Assembly (NCBI RefSeq): GCF_018263855.1
Contig: NZ_CP073318.1
Span: 3,534,001 to 3,598,000, forward strand
DNA length: 64,000 nt
Direction of reading: 5' to 3'
Source: Kutzneria sp. CA-103260
GTDB taxonomy: Bacteria; Actinomycetota; Actinomycetes; Mycobacteriales; Pseudonocardiaceae
Shown: in pieces, positions 1 through 8,779 of the stretch
Position numbering within the stretch: position 1 is the first letter of the stretch
How the letters are laid out: every line of letters begins with the position of its first letter
Translations under genes and position numbers: made by a program
The notes under the pieces: model-generated
Seen by the model: the letters and a program-made list of their open reading frames with translations, nothing else
Told to the model about the DNA's origin: nothing
Databases searched by the model: none

Positions 1-361
1 TGCCAATCGGCGCGTCGGCGGGCTTGAGCGGAGAGCGTCGGCCCCAGTCGCCGAGGGTCAGCAGGACGGGTTCGAGCTCACGGCCGCGTTCGGTCAGCTC
101 GTACACCCAGGCCCGCGCCGGCGGGCCTAGCTTGCGGCGTTGGACGAGCCCGCTCCGTTCCAGGTCCCGCAGGCGCTGGGAAAGCACGTTGGGCCGGGCG
201 TTGGGCACGCCGGCCTGAACGTCGCTGTACCGCTTGGGGCCCAGCAGAAGCTCGCGGATCACGAGTAGGGCCCAGCGTTCGCCGATCAGGTCGAGCGCGT
301 GCGCGATGGCGCATCCGTCGCCGTAGGTGCGGGCGGGCGGCACGTCGGTCGGAACGGTCAC
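1..361 (-). CDS. HxlR-family transcriptional regulator, C-terminus cut off by window start
   Basis: A GTG start at 361 opens a frame that runs off the left edge (120 codons visible). The protein has the HxlR pattern: an early single Cys (YGDGCAIAHALDLIGERW), then the winged-helix core (LLVIRELLLGPKRYSDVQ, LSQRLRDLERSGLVQRR) and a wing ending in YELTERGREL. HxlR proteins are small redox- or electrophile-responsive regulators that usually control a divergent oxidoreductase, and an NmrA-like reductase indeed starts 96 bp away on the other strand. The C-terminus and stop are not in the window. The family call is secure; the signal sensed is unknown. Confidence 0.9.
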   Translation of the reverse strand, partial: MTVPTDVPPARTYGDGCAIAHALDLIGERWALLVIRELLLGPKRYSDVQAGVPNARPNVLSQRLRDLERSGLVQRRKLGPPARAWVYELTERGRELEPVLLTLGDWGRRSPLKPADAPIG

Positions 362-379
362 TGGCCGATCTTAACCCGA

Positions 380-397
380 AGCAAGTGGTTACTTGTT
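380..397. promoter_or_regulatory. Candidate HxlR operator in the divergent intergenic region
   Basis: CAAGT-GGTT-ACTTG at 382-395 is a perfect 5+5 inverted repeat, extendable to 380-397 with one mismatch. It sits between the divergent HxlR (start 361) and NmrA-like (start 458) genes, where an HxlR dimer would be expected to bind. The symmetry is seen directly; assignment to this regulator is inference. Confidence 0.5.
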
Positions 398-457
398 CTT
401 TAGGAGCTTTCACTTCTACAGTGCATGCACTTGCTCGCTCGAACGAACGGAGTGGTG

Positions 458-1375
458 ATGCTTCTCGTGACCGGTGGCACCGGCCTCAGCGGGACCGCGG
501 TGGTGCGGGAGTTCGCACGCCGCGGGATCCGCGTGCGCGTGCTCGTGCGCAGCGCGGCGAAGGCTCGGGCGTTCGCTGCCATGCCCGCAGTGGAAACCGT
601 CGTCGGCGACATGCTCCGTCCCGACACGCTGGGGCCGGCCCTGCGGGACGTGCACCGAGTGCTGATGATCTCCTCGCCCCGCGAGCGGATGGTGCAGACG
701 CAGTGCACGTTCGTCGACGCGGCGAAAGCCGCCGGGGTGGCGCACGTCGTGAAGTTCTCCGGCAAGGAGTCCGGGATCGGATTCGACGCGAACGCCTTCC
801 GAGGCACGCGCCAGCACGAGGAGATCGAGCGCCACCTCGAACGCAGCGGGCTCGCGTGGACCCATCTGCGCCCCAGCCAGTTCATGCAGTTCTACCTGCC
901 GGGGACGCTGACCGGCGTCGATCCGCGCGAGCGGGCGCTCGTGCTGCCGATCGGCCACAGCCGGCTGGCGCCGGTCGACATCGAGGACATCGCGAAGGTG
1001 TCCGTCGCACTCATGACCGGCGAGGGGCATGAGGGCAAGGCGTACGAGATAACCGGTCCCGACGCCGTCACGATGACCGAGGCCGTCGAGCACATCTCGG
1101 CGGCGACGGGCGTCCCGTTCCGCTACGTCGATGTCTCCCCGGCGGAGAAGCGGCAGCGACTCGAGGCGTCCGGGCTGCCGCCGGAGACGGTCGATCTGCT
1201 GGACGAACTGTTCGCCGAACGCAGCCGACGTCGCGACTCGGACGTCCGGCTCGCCACTCACCGCCGTTTCGGTGTGGAACCGACTACCTTCGCGCGGTTC
1301 GCCCGCCGGCACGCGGAAGCTTTTCTCGCTCCGGTCCTGGCCACCTGTCCGTCTAAACGGGGCAAGTTCAGGTAG
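458..1375 (+). CDS. NmrA-like NAD(P)-binding atypical SDR
   Basis: The protein starts with a Rossmann motif (MLLVTGGTGLSGTAVV) and continues as an NmrA/HSCARG-type atypical short-chain dehydrogenase of about 305 residues. An R-S pair after strand 2 (RVLVRSAAKAR) suggests NADP preference. Such proteins are NAD(P)H:quinone or azo reductases or redox-sensing regulators. The ATG at 458 is preferred over the upstream in-frame ATG at 425 because GGAG at 448 is well placed and the Rossmann strand begins immediately. The last ~20 residues (from about 1310) are unlike the family and overlap antisense the tail of a broken protease gene, so the 3' end may have been rewritten by a rearrangement. HxlR control is expected from the divergent layout. 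Confidence 0.85.
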   Translation: MLLVTGGTGLSGTAVVREFARRGIRVRVLVRSAAKARAFAAMPAVETVVGDMLRPDTLGPALRDVHRVLMISSPRERMVQTQCTFVDAAKAAGVAHVVKFSGKESGIGFDANAFRGTRQHEEIERHLERSGLAWTHLRPSQFMQFYLPGTLTGVDPRERALVLPIGHSRLAPVDIEDIAKVSVALMTGEGHEGKAYEITGPDAVTMTEAVEHISAATGVPFRYVDVSPAEKRQRLEASGLPPETVDLLDELFAERSRRRDSDVRLATHRRFGVEPTTFARFARRHAEAFLAPVLATCPSKRGKFR

Positions 1376-2367
1376 CCCCGTGAGTCGGTGATGGTCACCT
1401 CGCGGTCGGCGGGCTGGTCCACCAACGCCCGCCCCGGCGCGGGCCGCGGGCCGTCCACGCAGTGCCCGTTGGTCAGCAGCAGCGCCGAGTCACCGTCTCG
1501 GGCAGTGGGCGGACGCACAACCGAGGCCATGCAGCTGCCCACGACAGCCGATCCCGCCATGTTGGGGACCGGATCGTCGGGCGGCACGTTGGTGCCGCTG
1601 ATGATGCTGTTGATCCAGTCGACATGTTTGGTGACGTCGGTGTACAAGACCGGCTTGTTGTCGCCGCTGGGGCCGCTCACCGTGCCAGCAAGCACCCACT
1701 CGTCGCCGTCGCGGACCAACGCCGGCCCACCGGAGTCCATGTTCGAGGCGGCGACGCTGCCGTCTGCGGCGCCGACGCACCGTTCCTGTCCGGGGATCCC
1801 TTGCGGACACGTCGAGATCGGCTGCACCACGGTGTCGGCTTCCCGCAGTTTCGTGGGGTTGCACGCAGGGTTCTGGCGATCGGCACAGGTCATACCCCAT
1901 CCCAGGATGCGGGCGGGGGTGTTGTCCGCTGGCGTCGTCGAGGCGATCCGGATCGGCTTGGCTCGCACCGGGTTCGCCAGGTGCAGCAGCGCGAGGTCCT
2001 TGCCGAAGACGCCCTCGGCGAAGCTGGAGAGCCGGTAGAAATGGTCGACGTCGGCGACCTCGCCGCCAGAGGTCGTGTCCAGCGACCCGATCCGGACCTT
2101 CCAGCCTTGTGGGACGCCCACTTTCGCCAGGGTGGGAGTGCGGGCGCAGTGGCTGGCGGTCAACACCCACTACGGCGCGAGGACCTCGATCCCGCAGCCA
2201 TGGTGATCCGGACGCGGCGGCGCGGGATACCGCAGCTGGAGCGAGCCCATGAACGAATAGGCATGAGTCGATTCGGTACCGCCCACGACGGCGAGCGCCG
2301 GGGCACCGCCCACAAGGGCCGCGGTCAGCGCGACCATGGTGCCAAGCAACAGAGAACGACTTCGCAT
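1258..2367 (-). pseudogene. Secreted trypsin-like (S1) serine protease, interrupted by an in-frame amber codon
   Basis: The ATG at 2367 starts a signal peptide (MRSRSLLLG..., cleavage after APALA) followed directly by the mature trypsin start VVGG. A TAG at 2170-2172 then interrupts the frame just before WVLTASHC, which holds the catalytic His; a Gln codon CAG mutated to TAG would explain it. The same frame continues with DLALLHL (Asp) and NMDSGGPALV (Ser), so the catalytic triad is otherwise intact. After about residue 260 a second protease-like segment begins (LLLTNGHCV) and breaks off where the NmrA gene starts on the other strand, overlapping it to 1258. The gene is therefore doubly damaged: one nonsense codon and a truncated second domain. 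Unless TAG is read through, no active enzyme is made. Confidence 0.8.
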
Positions 2368-2463
2368 GTGTCTCACCGTGCTTGGTCGGTGTCCACGCAG
2401 CGCGATAATCGTGTGACAGTCTCGTGACGACGATTGGGCACGCGCTGAACCGGGAGCCGCCCC

Positions 2464-2566
2464 GCAACCCGCAGAGCCCCCACCGATTGCTGGCCGCTGC
2501 GGCATCCCTGCGAACCCAGCCCCAGCACCTTCAAGCCGACCGGATCAAACGCCTCACCGTACGCCG
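2464..2566 (+). mobile_element. Remnant of the 3' end of an IS481/IS3-like transposase
   Basis: The frame reads PHRLLAAAASLRTQPQHLQ...DRIKRLTVR. This matches the C-terminus of the decayed transposase at 43100-43201 (THRSLAAAAPLRARPQPLE...HIERLAMR) at both protein and DNA level. Only the tail survives. From here to 2765 no gene is evident. Confidence 0.6.
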
Positions 2567-2765
2567 CAAGGCGGTGCCCAGGCCGTCTACGAGGTGTTCG
2601 AGTCCATCCAGCGCGGCACGGGAGCGGGCGACTATCACGCCGGGACGACAAACCACCCCCACCGGCCACCTCCACGCCGCAAGGCCAGAAGTACAGCCTG
2701 CTGCACCTCGAGGTCTCCCACGCGCTGGATCGTCCGCCCCGCCCCGAATTCCTAGGGTTTGGGGC

Positions 2766-2939
2766 ATGACAAAGACCCGTCCGATCCTCTGGTTCCTCCT
2801 CGCCGTCAGCGCCGTTGCCAACGTCGTGACGTCCACCTCCACCCTCAACCCGCTCATCGGCATCGGCTTCGGCCTGCTCACCCTGACCTTCGGCGGCGCG
2901 CTGGTCACGCACCACTACCGGCACCACCGTGGCAGATGA
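2766..2939 (+). CDS. Small two-helix membrane protein of unknown function
   Basis: A 57-residue protein starting MTKTRPILWFLLAVSAVAN. Two hydrophobic helices (about residues 7-24 and 31-48) are separated by a short Thr/Ser/Asn turn, and the C-terminus is basic (HHYRHHRGR). The ATG at 2766 follows a G-rich stretch (GGTTTGGGGC) that may act as a weak ribosome-binding site. Short two-helix proteins of this shape are common hypothetical proteins in actinomycetes. Function is unknown; it could be co-transcribed with the hydrolase 115 bp downstream. Confidence 0.55.
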   Translation: MTKTRPILWFLLAVSAVANVVTSTSTLNPLIGIGFGLLTLTFGGALVTHHYRHHRGR

Positions 2940-3054
2940 GGTCACACCGACCGACCACGTCCACCAAATGGGAGCGTCACTCGGCAGTCGAGGGACACCG
3001 ACACATTCCGGTGATCCGCCGATCCAAGGACAAGAAGACTGGAAGGAAATAGAC

Positions 3055-4689
3055 GTGAAACTGCGAAATTCTGGAAGCACCTCCTCGCCGTACCTACGCC
3101 GACGGGTACGCCGTCTGACTGTCGTCACTGTGGCAGTCGCTGTGGTGGCGGGAGTCACGGTGATCGGATCGTTGCCGCACACGGCCACGGCGACGACCGC
3201 GGCCGCGCTGGAGCAGGGCGTGGCGTGGGGCCACTGCCCTGCGCCACTCGACGGCGTCACCCGGGATCCAAAGCAGGAATGCGGAACCCTGCGGGTGCCG
3301 TTGGACTACCAGCATCCACAGGGGCGCACCATCGACGTCGCCGTTTCCCGGATCCGCGCCACGAACGCGGCCAAGCGCGCTGGAGTGCTGATGCTCAACG
3401 GCGGCGGCCCCGGCCCGAGCCTGGACGTGCCCTCGATTCTGGAGAATTCCCTGCCGGCAAGCGTCCGCGAGCGTTACGACTTGGTCGGCTTCGATCCGCG
3501 CGGTGTCGCCCACAGCACGCCCATGACCTGCGGCCAGGACTCCGACGCGCTGATCCGCAACCTGCAGTTGGAAATACTGTCGTTCCCCGCCGCGGACGGT
3601 TCGATCACCCGCAACATCGACTACGCGCGGCAGTCAGCCCAGCGGTGCGCGGCGGCGTCGGGCGATCTGTTGCCGTATCTCACCACGAAGAACATCGCTC
3701 GGGACATGGACCGACTCCGCGAAGCGCTGGGAGAGCGGACCGTGTCCTATTACGGCGTCTCCTGGGGCACCTACCTCGGCTCCGTCTACCGGGCGCTGTT
3801 CCCCAAGACAGTCGACCACATGGTGATCGACAGTTCGGTCGACCCGAACCTGCGTGGCTACGACGACTTCCGCACGTTCAGCTCCGCCGCGGAGGATCGC
3901 TGGCCCGACTTGGCCCGATTCGCCGCGACCCACCCACAGATGGTCGAACTGGGCAGCTCCGACACGCAGGTCCGCACCAATTATCTGGCCGCCACAACCG
4001 CACTGGACAAGCACCCGGTCACACTGCCGGACACCAAGGCGACGCTGGACGGCAACCTGGTGCGCATGTTCACCTTCGAGCTCTCCTACAGCGACGCCAG
4101 CATGACGATCACCGACGCCACGCCGGTGCCGCCGCTGGCCGAACTGTGGCGAGCCGCCGTCCATTTCGCGCACGGCACCGCCACCCATGACGACGAAACC
4201 TTCATCGCCGCGCTGTCCAACGATTTCATCGCCAAGGGAACCGTGTCCGGCGTACCGGTAGACAACCTGTACAGCGTCGGATACGCGATCAGCTGCGCCG
4301 ACCAGGCATGGCCGCACGACCCCGCGCTGTACGCACGCAACACCGCGCTCGACCGCACCAGTTTCCCCTTGACCGCGGGTGCTCCCGCCAACATCACCGC
4401 CTGCGCGTTCTGGCCCTTCGCACCGGTCGAACCGGAAGCCACCGTCACCGAAACCGGCACTCGCAACGTGCTCATCCTGCAGAACGACCGCGACCCGGCG
4501 ACCCCGCTGCGGACCGCTCAGGGGATGCGCCACGCACTCGGTCACGACGCCAGTCTGGTCACCGTCGACGCCGGCGGACACGGCGTCCTGATTCACCCCA
4601 ACCCCAACACGTGCGCCATCTCAATCATGGACACGTTCCTGACAAGCGGAGTGTTGCCCGACGGCGACCCGCACTGCGCTGCGCAGTAA
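3055..4689 (+). CDS. Secreted alpha/beta-hydrolase, tripeptidyl aminopeptidase type
   Basis: A 544-residue secreted alpha/beta-hydrolase of the Streptomyces Tap/SlpD type (S33 family), which removes N-terminal tripeptides or short peptides outside the cell. The GTG at 3055 is chosen because GGAAGGA at 3041 is ideally spaced and a basic signal segment with one hydrophobic helix (VVTVAVAVVAGVTVIGS) follows. Seen in order: an oxyanion loop (MLNGGGPG), a nucleophile elbow (YYGVSWGTYLG), the acid (NDRDPATPLRTA) and the late His (DAGGHGVL), followed by the C-terminal Cys-rich TAP-like cap (NTCAISIMD, DPHCAAQ). All catalytic residues are present. Substrate is not determined; it may have acted alongside the neighbouring protease before that gene was broken. 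Confidence 0.88.
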   Translation: MKLRNSGSTSSPYLRRRVRRLTVVTVAVAVVAGVTVIGSLPHTATATTAAALEQGVAWGHCPAPLDGVTRDPKQECGTLRVPLDYQHPQGRTIDVAVSRIRATNAAKRAGVLMLNGGGPGPSLDVPSILENSLPASVRERYDLVGFDPRGVAHSTPMTCGQDSDALIRNLQLEILSFPAADGSITRNIDYARQSAQRCAAASGDLLPYLTTKNIARDMDRLREALGERTVSYYGVSWGTYLGSVYRALFPKTVDHMVIDSSVDPNLRGYDDFRTFSSAAEDRWPDLARFAATHPQMVELGSSDTQVRTNYLAATTALDKHPVTLPDTKATLDGNLVRMFTFELSYSDASMTITDATPVPPLAELWRAAVHFAHGTATHDDETFIAALSNDFIAKGTVSGVPVDNLYSVGYAISCADQAWPHDPALYARNTALDRTSFPLTAGAPANITACAFWPFAPVEPEATVTETGTRNVLILQNDRDPATPLRTAQGMRHALGHDASLVTVDAGGHGVLIHPNPNTCAISIMDTFLTSGVLPDGDPHCAAQ

Positions 4690-5299
4690 CGCTTTTTGCG
4701 TGCCGGTCCTCACTCGGTGAAAGCAGTGAAGGACAGCGCGACGCCATGGTGATCTCCGGGGTGGTGTACACATGCTCGGCATACAGCTCACCGATGTACA
4801 GGGAGTGCCCGCCGAGGTAGACGGCAAACATGGGCTCGTCGTGGTCGGGCGGTTCCGGCACCACAGTGTCGATGCCGGCCGGCACATACACCACCCGCGC
4901 GAACTCCTGCTCCTCGGCGACAGAACGGGCGTCGCAGGCCCACGCGTGGTGCAGGAAGAACAGCAGCGAACCGTCCGCCGGCAGAGCCAGGCCGTCGCCC
5001 CTGGGAAGCGCCGCGCAGTCAAAGGAGGCGATCAACGGCAGCGGCCCGGAGGAGCAGGACGGCCACCCCATGCCCACCGGCAGCCGGGGCAACCCGCCGC
5101 ACCGCCCGACCGGAACGCCATCGGACTGCCCGCCCGTCCAGATCGCGAATCGCAGCAGCTCGGCGAACCTGCCGACCTCGTCGCCGGGGATGCCCAGCTC
5201 GATCGCCCACGACGGAAGTGCCCGTGATAGTCCACGCTCGGGCGTGATGCCAGGATCGGGCCAGGGGCCGCCCGAGGATGGCACGGCTTCTCCGACCAT
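4625..5299 (-). CDS. DUF1963 (YwqG-like) protein, possibly frameshifted at its 3' end
   Basis: The core resembles DUF1963: VGRCGGLPRLPVGMGWP, then PLPLIASFDCAALP and DGSLLFFLHH. These are intracellular proteins of unknown function. The first usable start in frame is ATG 5299, which has no clear ribosome-binding site. As read, the frame runs 65 bp into the end of the convergent hydrolase gene. One frame over, the sequence near 4740 gives a natural-looking ending, VALSFTAFTE followed by a stop at 4710-4712, so a single-base indel near 4745 may have extended the protein. The core assignment is good; both ends are uncertain. Confidence 0.6.
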   Translation of the reverse strand: MVGEAVPSSGGPWPDPGITPERGLSRALPSWAIELGIPGDEVGRFAELLRFAIWTGGQSDGVPVGRCGGLPRLPVGMGWPSCSSGPLPLIASFDCAALPRGDGLALPADGSLLFFLHHAWACDARSVAEEQEFARVVYVPAGIDTVVPEPPDHDEPMFAVYLGGHSLYIGELYAEHVYTTPEITMASRCPSLLSPSEDRHAKSVTAQRSAGRRRATLRLSGTCP

Positions 5300-5387
5300 G
5301 AGGACGAGAAGGAGATCGCGTAGCAGTCGTGGCTGGGCACCGCCTTCGTGTGCGGCACAATGTCGGGGCGAGGGAGGAGGTGGAGAC

Positions 5388-6431
5388 ATGGTGAGGCGCC
5401 AGTTGGCACAGCTGCCGGACTCCCCGACTCTTGCCGACGTCGCCCGGGAAGCGGGCGTGTCCCGACAGACCGTCTCGAACGTGCTGCATGCGCCGCACAA
5501 GGTCAAGCCGGCCACGCAGCGACGTGTCGAGCAGGCCATCGTCATGCTCGGCTACCACCCGAACCGGTCGGCGCAGGCGTTGCAGAGCAGTTCCTCGCGG
5601 ATGATCGGATACCGGATCGAACCGCAGAGTTCGGGCACGCTCGCCGGTATCCACGACCGCTTCCTGCACTCGCTGGCCGAGGCCGGCCGCACCGCCGATC
5701 ACCACTTGCTGCTGTACACGGCCGCCGACCGCGCGGCGGAAACCGACAGCGCGATTCGCCTGTTCCGCAGCGGGGCCGCCGACGCCTTCGTGCTCTACGA
5801 CATCACTGTCGACGACCCGCGCCCGTCAGCACTGCACGAGAAGGGAATTCCCTTCGTCGCCTTCGGCCACGACGATTGCGACGCTGGCGCCTACCGCTGG
5901 GTCGACGTGGACAACGTGGCCGGCACATCCGCCGCCGTGGACCACCTGGTCAGCCGGGGGCACCGACGGATCGGCTTCGTGGGCTGGCCGGACGGCAGCG
6001 CCGTCGGCGACCGCCGGGCCCGCGGTTGGCGCAGCAGCGTCGAACGACACGGGCTGGCCGACTTCTGTCATGGGTTGGACCTGCGCGGCCCGGACTCCGT
6101 CCAAGCAGCCATCGAGATGACCGCCGCCCTGCTGGGCCGGCCGGAACCGCCCACCGCGATCGTCGCCGGGACGGACACGCTGGCCGCCGGGGTGGCCCGC
6201 GCCGCGCTGCGCCGCGGCCTGGAAGTCGGCCGCGACCTCGCCATCGTCGGATTCGACGACACGCCCACCGCCGCGGTCCTCGAACTGAGCAGCATCCGCC
6301 AACCCATCGAAGACGTCGGACGGCACGTCATCGCCGCCCTCCTCGCTCCCGGCTCCGCTCCCCCGCGGAACACGCTGCTGCCACCCCAGCTGGTCATCCG
6401 GTCATCCAGCGCGGGTCCGCCGTCCCGGTAG
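5388..6431 (+). CDS. LacI-family transcriptional regulator
   Basis: A 347-residue LacI/GalR repressor. The helix-turn-helix is at residues about 15-40 (TLADVAREAGVSRQTVSNVL) with the hinge at YHPNRSAQAL. The periplasmic-binding-protein-like effector domain follows, with the expected DHLVSRGHRRIGFVGW, AIVAGTDTLAAGVARA and LAIVGFDDTP segments. The ATG at 5388 has an excellent ribosome-binding site (GGGAGGAGG at 5371). The secreted glycosidase 120 bp downstream on the same strand is the obvious target, with a sugar released by it as inducer. That link is inferred from position. Confidence 0.93.
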   Translation: MVRRQLAQLPDSPTLADVAREAGVSRQTVSNVLHAPHKVKPATQRRVEQAIVMLGYHPNRSAQALQSSSSRMIGYRIEPQSSGTLAGIHDRFLHSLAEAGRTADHHLLLYTAADRAAETDSAIRLFRSGAADAFVLYDITVDDPRPSALHEKGIPFVAFGHDDCDAGAYRWVDVDNVAGTSAAVDHLVSRGHRRIGFVGWPDGSAVGDRRARGWRSSVERHGLADFCHGLDLRGPDSVQAAIEMTAALLGRPEPPTAIVAGTDTLAAGVARAALRRGLEVGRDLAIVGFDDTPTAAVLELSSIRQPIEDVGRHVIAALLAPGSAPPRNTLLPPQLVIRSSSAGPPSR

Positions 6432-6451
6432 GCGCGCCGCCGCTCATGGGG

Positions 6452-6481
6452 TTGACACGCATCCGGTGGTTCCGGTTACCT
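6452..6481 (+). promoter_or_regulatory. Possible promoter between lacI-type gene and glycosidase
   Basis: TTGACA at 6452-6457 is a consensus -35. The best -10 is weak (TTACCT at 6476-6481, 18 bp spacer). The 120-bp gap would also hold any LacI operator, but no convincing palindrome was seen. Confidence 0.3.
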
Positions 6482-6551
6482 CGACCCTGCCGAATTTGAA
6501 CGTGTAAAAAGCGAGCCCTGCCCATCGCCCTCTGCATGGAGAGGAAACCCC

Positions 6552-8777
6552 ATGCCAACCGTTCGGAGGCTCGGCGCTGTCGCCGCGGCCCTGTCACTCG
6601 GCATCGCGCTCACCGGCGCGCCCCCGCATCCCCCGGCGGCCCTGGCCGCTTCCCTGCCGGCCGCTGTCGGCGTCATCGGCTGGGACGGCGACCAGGACGC
6701 TCCCTTCGCCTACAGCGACGGCAGTTTCCACGTCCGGGCCGGCAAGGACGTGACCGCCGGGTTCGGCATCTACAACAACCCCGGCGCAGTGCAGTGGCAC
6801 AACGCGGGCGGCTACTACCCCGCTCTGGTCACCCAGTTCGAACGGGACAACAGCACGGTCCGGATCACGAACTTCGCCGACCTGGTCACCCTGGCCGGCA
6901 ACAACTACGAGGCGGTGTACTCGCGCGTCAGCGTGACCAACCACGACACCGTCGCGCACACCGAGGACCCGGCGCCGTCCGGCGGCCTGCTGGCGCTCAA
7001 CTCGGCCCCCGCCACCGTCCCCGCCGGGCAGACCGTCGTGCACGACTACGTCATCGCCACGGACCGGTTCGGCAACAGCTATCCCTGGCCCGCCGACAGC
7101 GCGTTGACCGCCGCGGGCGGATTCGACGCCCACTACGGCCACATGACCTCGTACTGGGACGCCAAGCTCGCCGGCGTGGTCACGTTGAACCTGCCGGATC
7201 CACGGCTGGCCAACGCGGTCAAGGCCGGTTACATCTACACCAACATCGTCAAGGACGGCAACAACCTCAACGTCGGCGAGAACAACTACGACCGGCTGTT
7301 CGACCACGACCTGATCGGCATCCTCACCAGCCTGTTGACCCAGGGCGACCTGGCCAACGCGCACGCCTACCTCAAGACGCTCATCACCAACCAGTATCCC
7401 GACGCCATCTACAAGTTCAGCTGGCCCTGGGCGGTCTACCTGGAGAAGAGCGGTGACAAGGCGTTCGTCCAGGCCAACTTCGCGCAGATCCAGGGCAACG
7501 CCCACGCCATCGCCGCCGACGCCACCGGTCCCGGCGGCACCATGATGTCCTCCAACGCCGTCGACACTCAGGGCAACTGGACCGTCGACGACCAGTCCGC
7601 CCTGCTCGGCCTGCTCGCGTACCGGTACATCGCCGACAAGCTGGGCAACACCACCGAGGCGATCTGGGCCGGCAACGAATACGACACCCTGTTCTCCGCG
7701 GTGAACACCGAGCTGCAGAAGACCATCTCCACCAACCACCTCGGCTACATCCCTTGTGCGATTGACGTTCCGAACACCGCCGACCGCTGTGGCAATGCCA
7801 ACGACGCCAACTGGGCCTCCTTCCTGTTGTTCGGCCGGTGGAACTGGGACGGCTACCTGTTCGGCGCCGACCAGACGGGTCCGATGGCCGATCTCCTCGA
7901 CGCCACCTACGACTACGGGTTCGCCCACCTGGTGGGCCTGCCCAGCCACACCTACGGCGGCTACACCGGCTACAGCACCGGTTACAACGCCGGCTACGGC
8001 GAGGCCGGGCTGGCCGGCGCCCGGCACCGCAGCGAGGGCGTCTACGACTACGAGTTCATGATCAACAACACGCAGAGCGCCCCGTTCTCCTGGTGGGAAG
8101 GCATTCCCTCGGCCGGCGCCACCGCGTGGACGCCCGGCGGCCACGCCACCGACGGCACCGGGTCCAGCCCGCACATGTGGGGCCAGGCCAACGCCAGCAA
8201 GGTCCTCGTCGACTCAGTGGTCGCCGAGAAGTCGGACGGTCAGGTCGTCGTCGGCCGCGGGGTTCCCGACGAGTGGCTGCGCGCCGGGCAGACGGTCAGC
8301 GCCGCCAACTACCCCATCGCCAACGGCAACCGCATGGGCGCCACCATCACCAGCAACGGCAAGGACATCACCCTCACGCTCTCGGGGACGGCGCCAGCCG
8401 GCGGCGTGGTGTTCACCGTGCCCGCATTCGCCGGCAACATCGCCTCCGCGACCGCCGGCGCCGTCGACAGCGGCACAGGCACGGTGACCCTGCGTCCGGG
8501 CGCCACCTCCACCACTGTCACCCTGACGACCGCGCCCACCTATCGCCAACTCGGCGGTCTCGACCTCACCTCGTACTGCCGGTCCATTGGCGACACCGGC
8601 GGCGTCAGCCTCGACGGCACGACCACCAACGACTGGCGTTGCGTCACTCCCACCGGCACCCATGTGTCGCTCGACGTGGACGACGCCTGCGCCTGGCAGT
8701 ACCGCTTCAACGAGGCCGCCTTCTCCCGGTACACATCTGCGTCCGATCCATACAGCTGGAACTGCTACTCCACCTGA
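6552..8777 (+). CDS. Secreted glycoside hydrolase of the (alpha/alpha)6 type with C-terminal Cys-rich module
   Basis: A 741-residue secreted protein with a signal peptide (MPTVRRLGAVAAALSLGIAL, cleavage near ALAA) and a ribosome-binding site GGAGAGGA at 6538. Residues ~200-480 have the aromatic, repetitive helices of (alpha/alpha)6 glycosidases (FSWPWAVYLEKSGDKAF, VDDQSALLGLLAYRYI, WNWDGYLFGADQ, FSWWEGIPSAGATAW). A beta-rich region follows. The last ~70 residues (LDLTSYCRSIGD ... NDWRCV ... CAWQYRF ... YSWNCY) form a four-Cys module resembling a small secreted carbohydrate-binding domain. The exact GH family and substrate are not identifiable by eye. Control by the adjacent LacI protein is likely. 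An IS remnant begins three bases after the stop. Confidence 0.78.
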   Translation: MPTVRRLGAVAAALSLGIALTGAPPHPPAALAASLPAAVGVIGWDGDQDAPFAYSDGSFHVRAGKDVTAGFGIYNNPGAVQWHNAGGYYPALVTQFERDNSTVRITNFADLVTLAGNNYEAVYSRVSVTNHDTVAHTEDPAPSGGLLALNSAPATVPAGQTVVHDYVIATDRFGNSYPWPADSALTAAGGFDAHYGHMTSYWDAKLAGVVTLNLPDPRLANAVKAGYIYTNIVKDGNNLNVGENNYDRLFDHDLIGILTSLLTQGDLANAHAYLKTLITNQYPDAIYKFSWPWAVYLEKSGDKAFVQANFAQIQGNAHAIAADATGPGGTMMSSNAVDTQGNWTVDDQSALLGLLAYRYIADKLGNTTEAIWAGNEYDTLFSAVNTELQKTISTNHLGYIPCAIDVPNTADRCGNANDANWASFLLFGRWNWDGYLFGADQTGPMADLLDATYDYGFAHLVGLPSHTYGGYTGYSTGYNAGYGEAGLAGARHRSEGVYDYEFMINNTQSAPFSWWEGIPSAGATAWTPGGHATDGTGSSPHMWGQANASKVLVDSVVAEKSDGQVVVGRGVPDEWLRAGQTVSAANYPIANGNRMGATITSNGKDITLTLSGTAPAGGVVFTVPAFAGNIASATAGAVDSGTGTVTLRPGATSTTVTLTTAPTYRQLGGLDLTSYCRSIGDTGGVSLDGTTTNDWRCVTPTGTHVSLDVDDACAWQYRFNEAAFSRYTSASDPYSWNCYST

Positions 8778-8779
8778 CC

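Noticed and set aside
1462..2427. Long rightward ORF opposite the protease pseudogene
   Set aside because: Antisense shadow in GC-rich DNA: Arg/Gly/His-rich, no ribosome-binding site, no family resemblance, while the minus strand encodes protease motifs.
6594..8174. 526-codon leftward ORF opposite the glycosidase
   Set aside because: Val/Gly-rich low-complexity translation, typical of the antisense of a Thr/Asn/Ala-rich gene; no domain.
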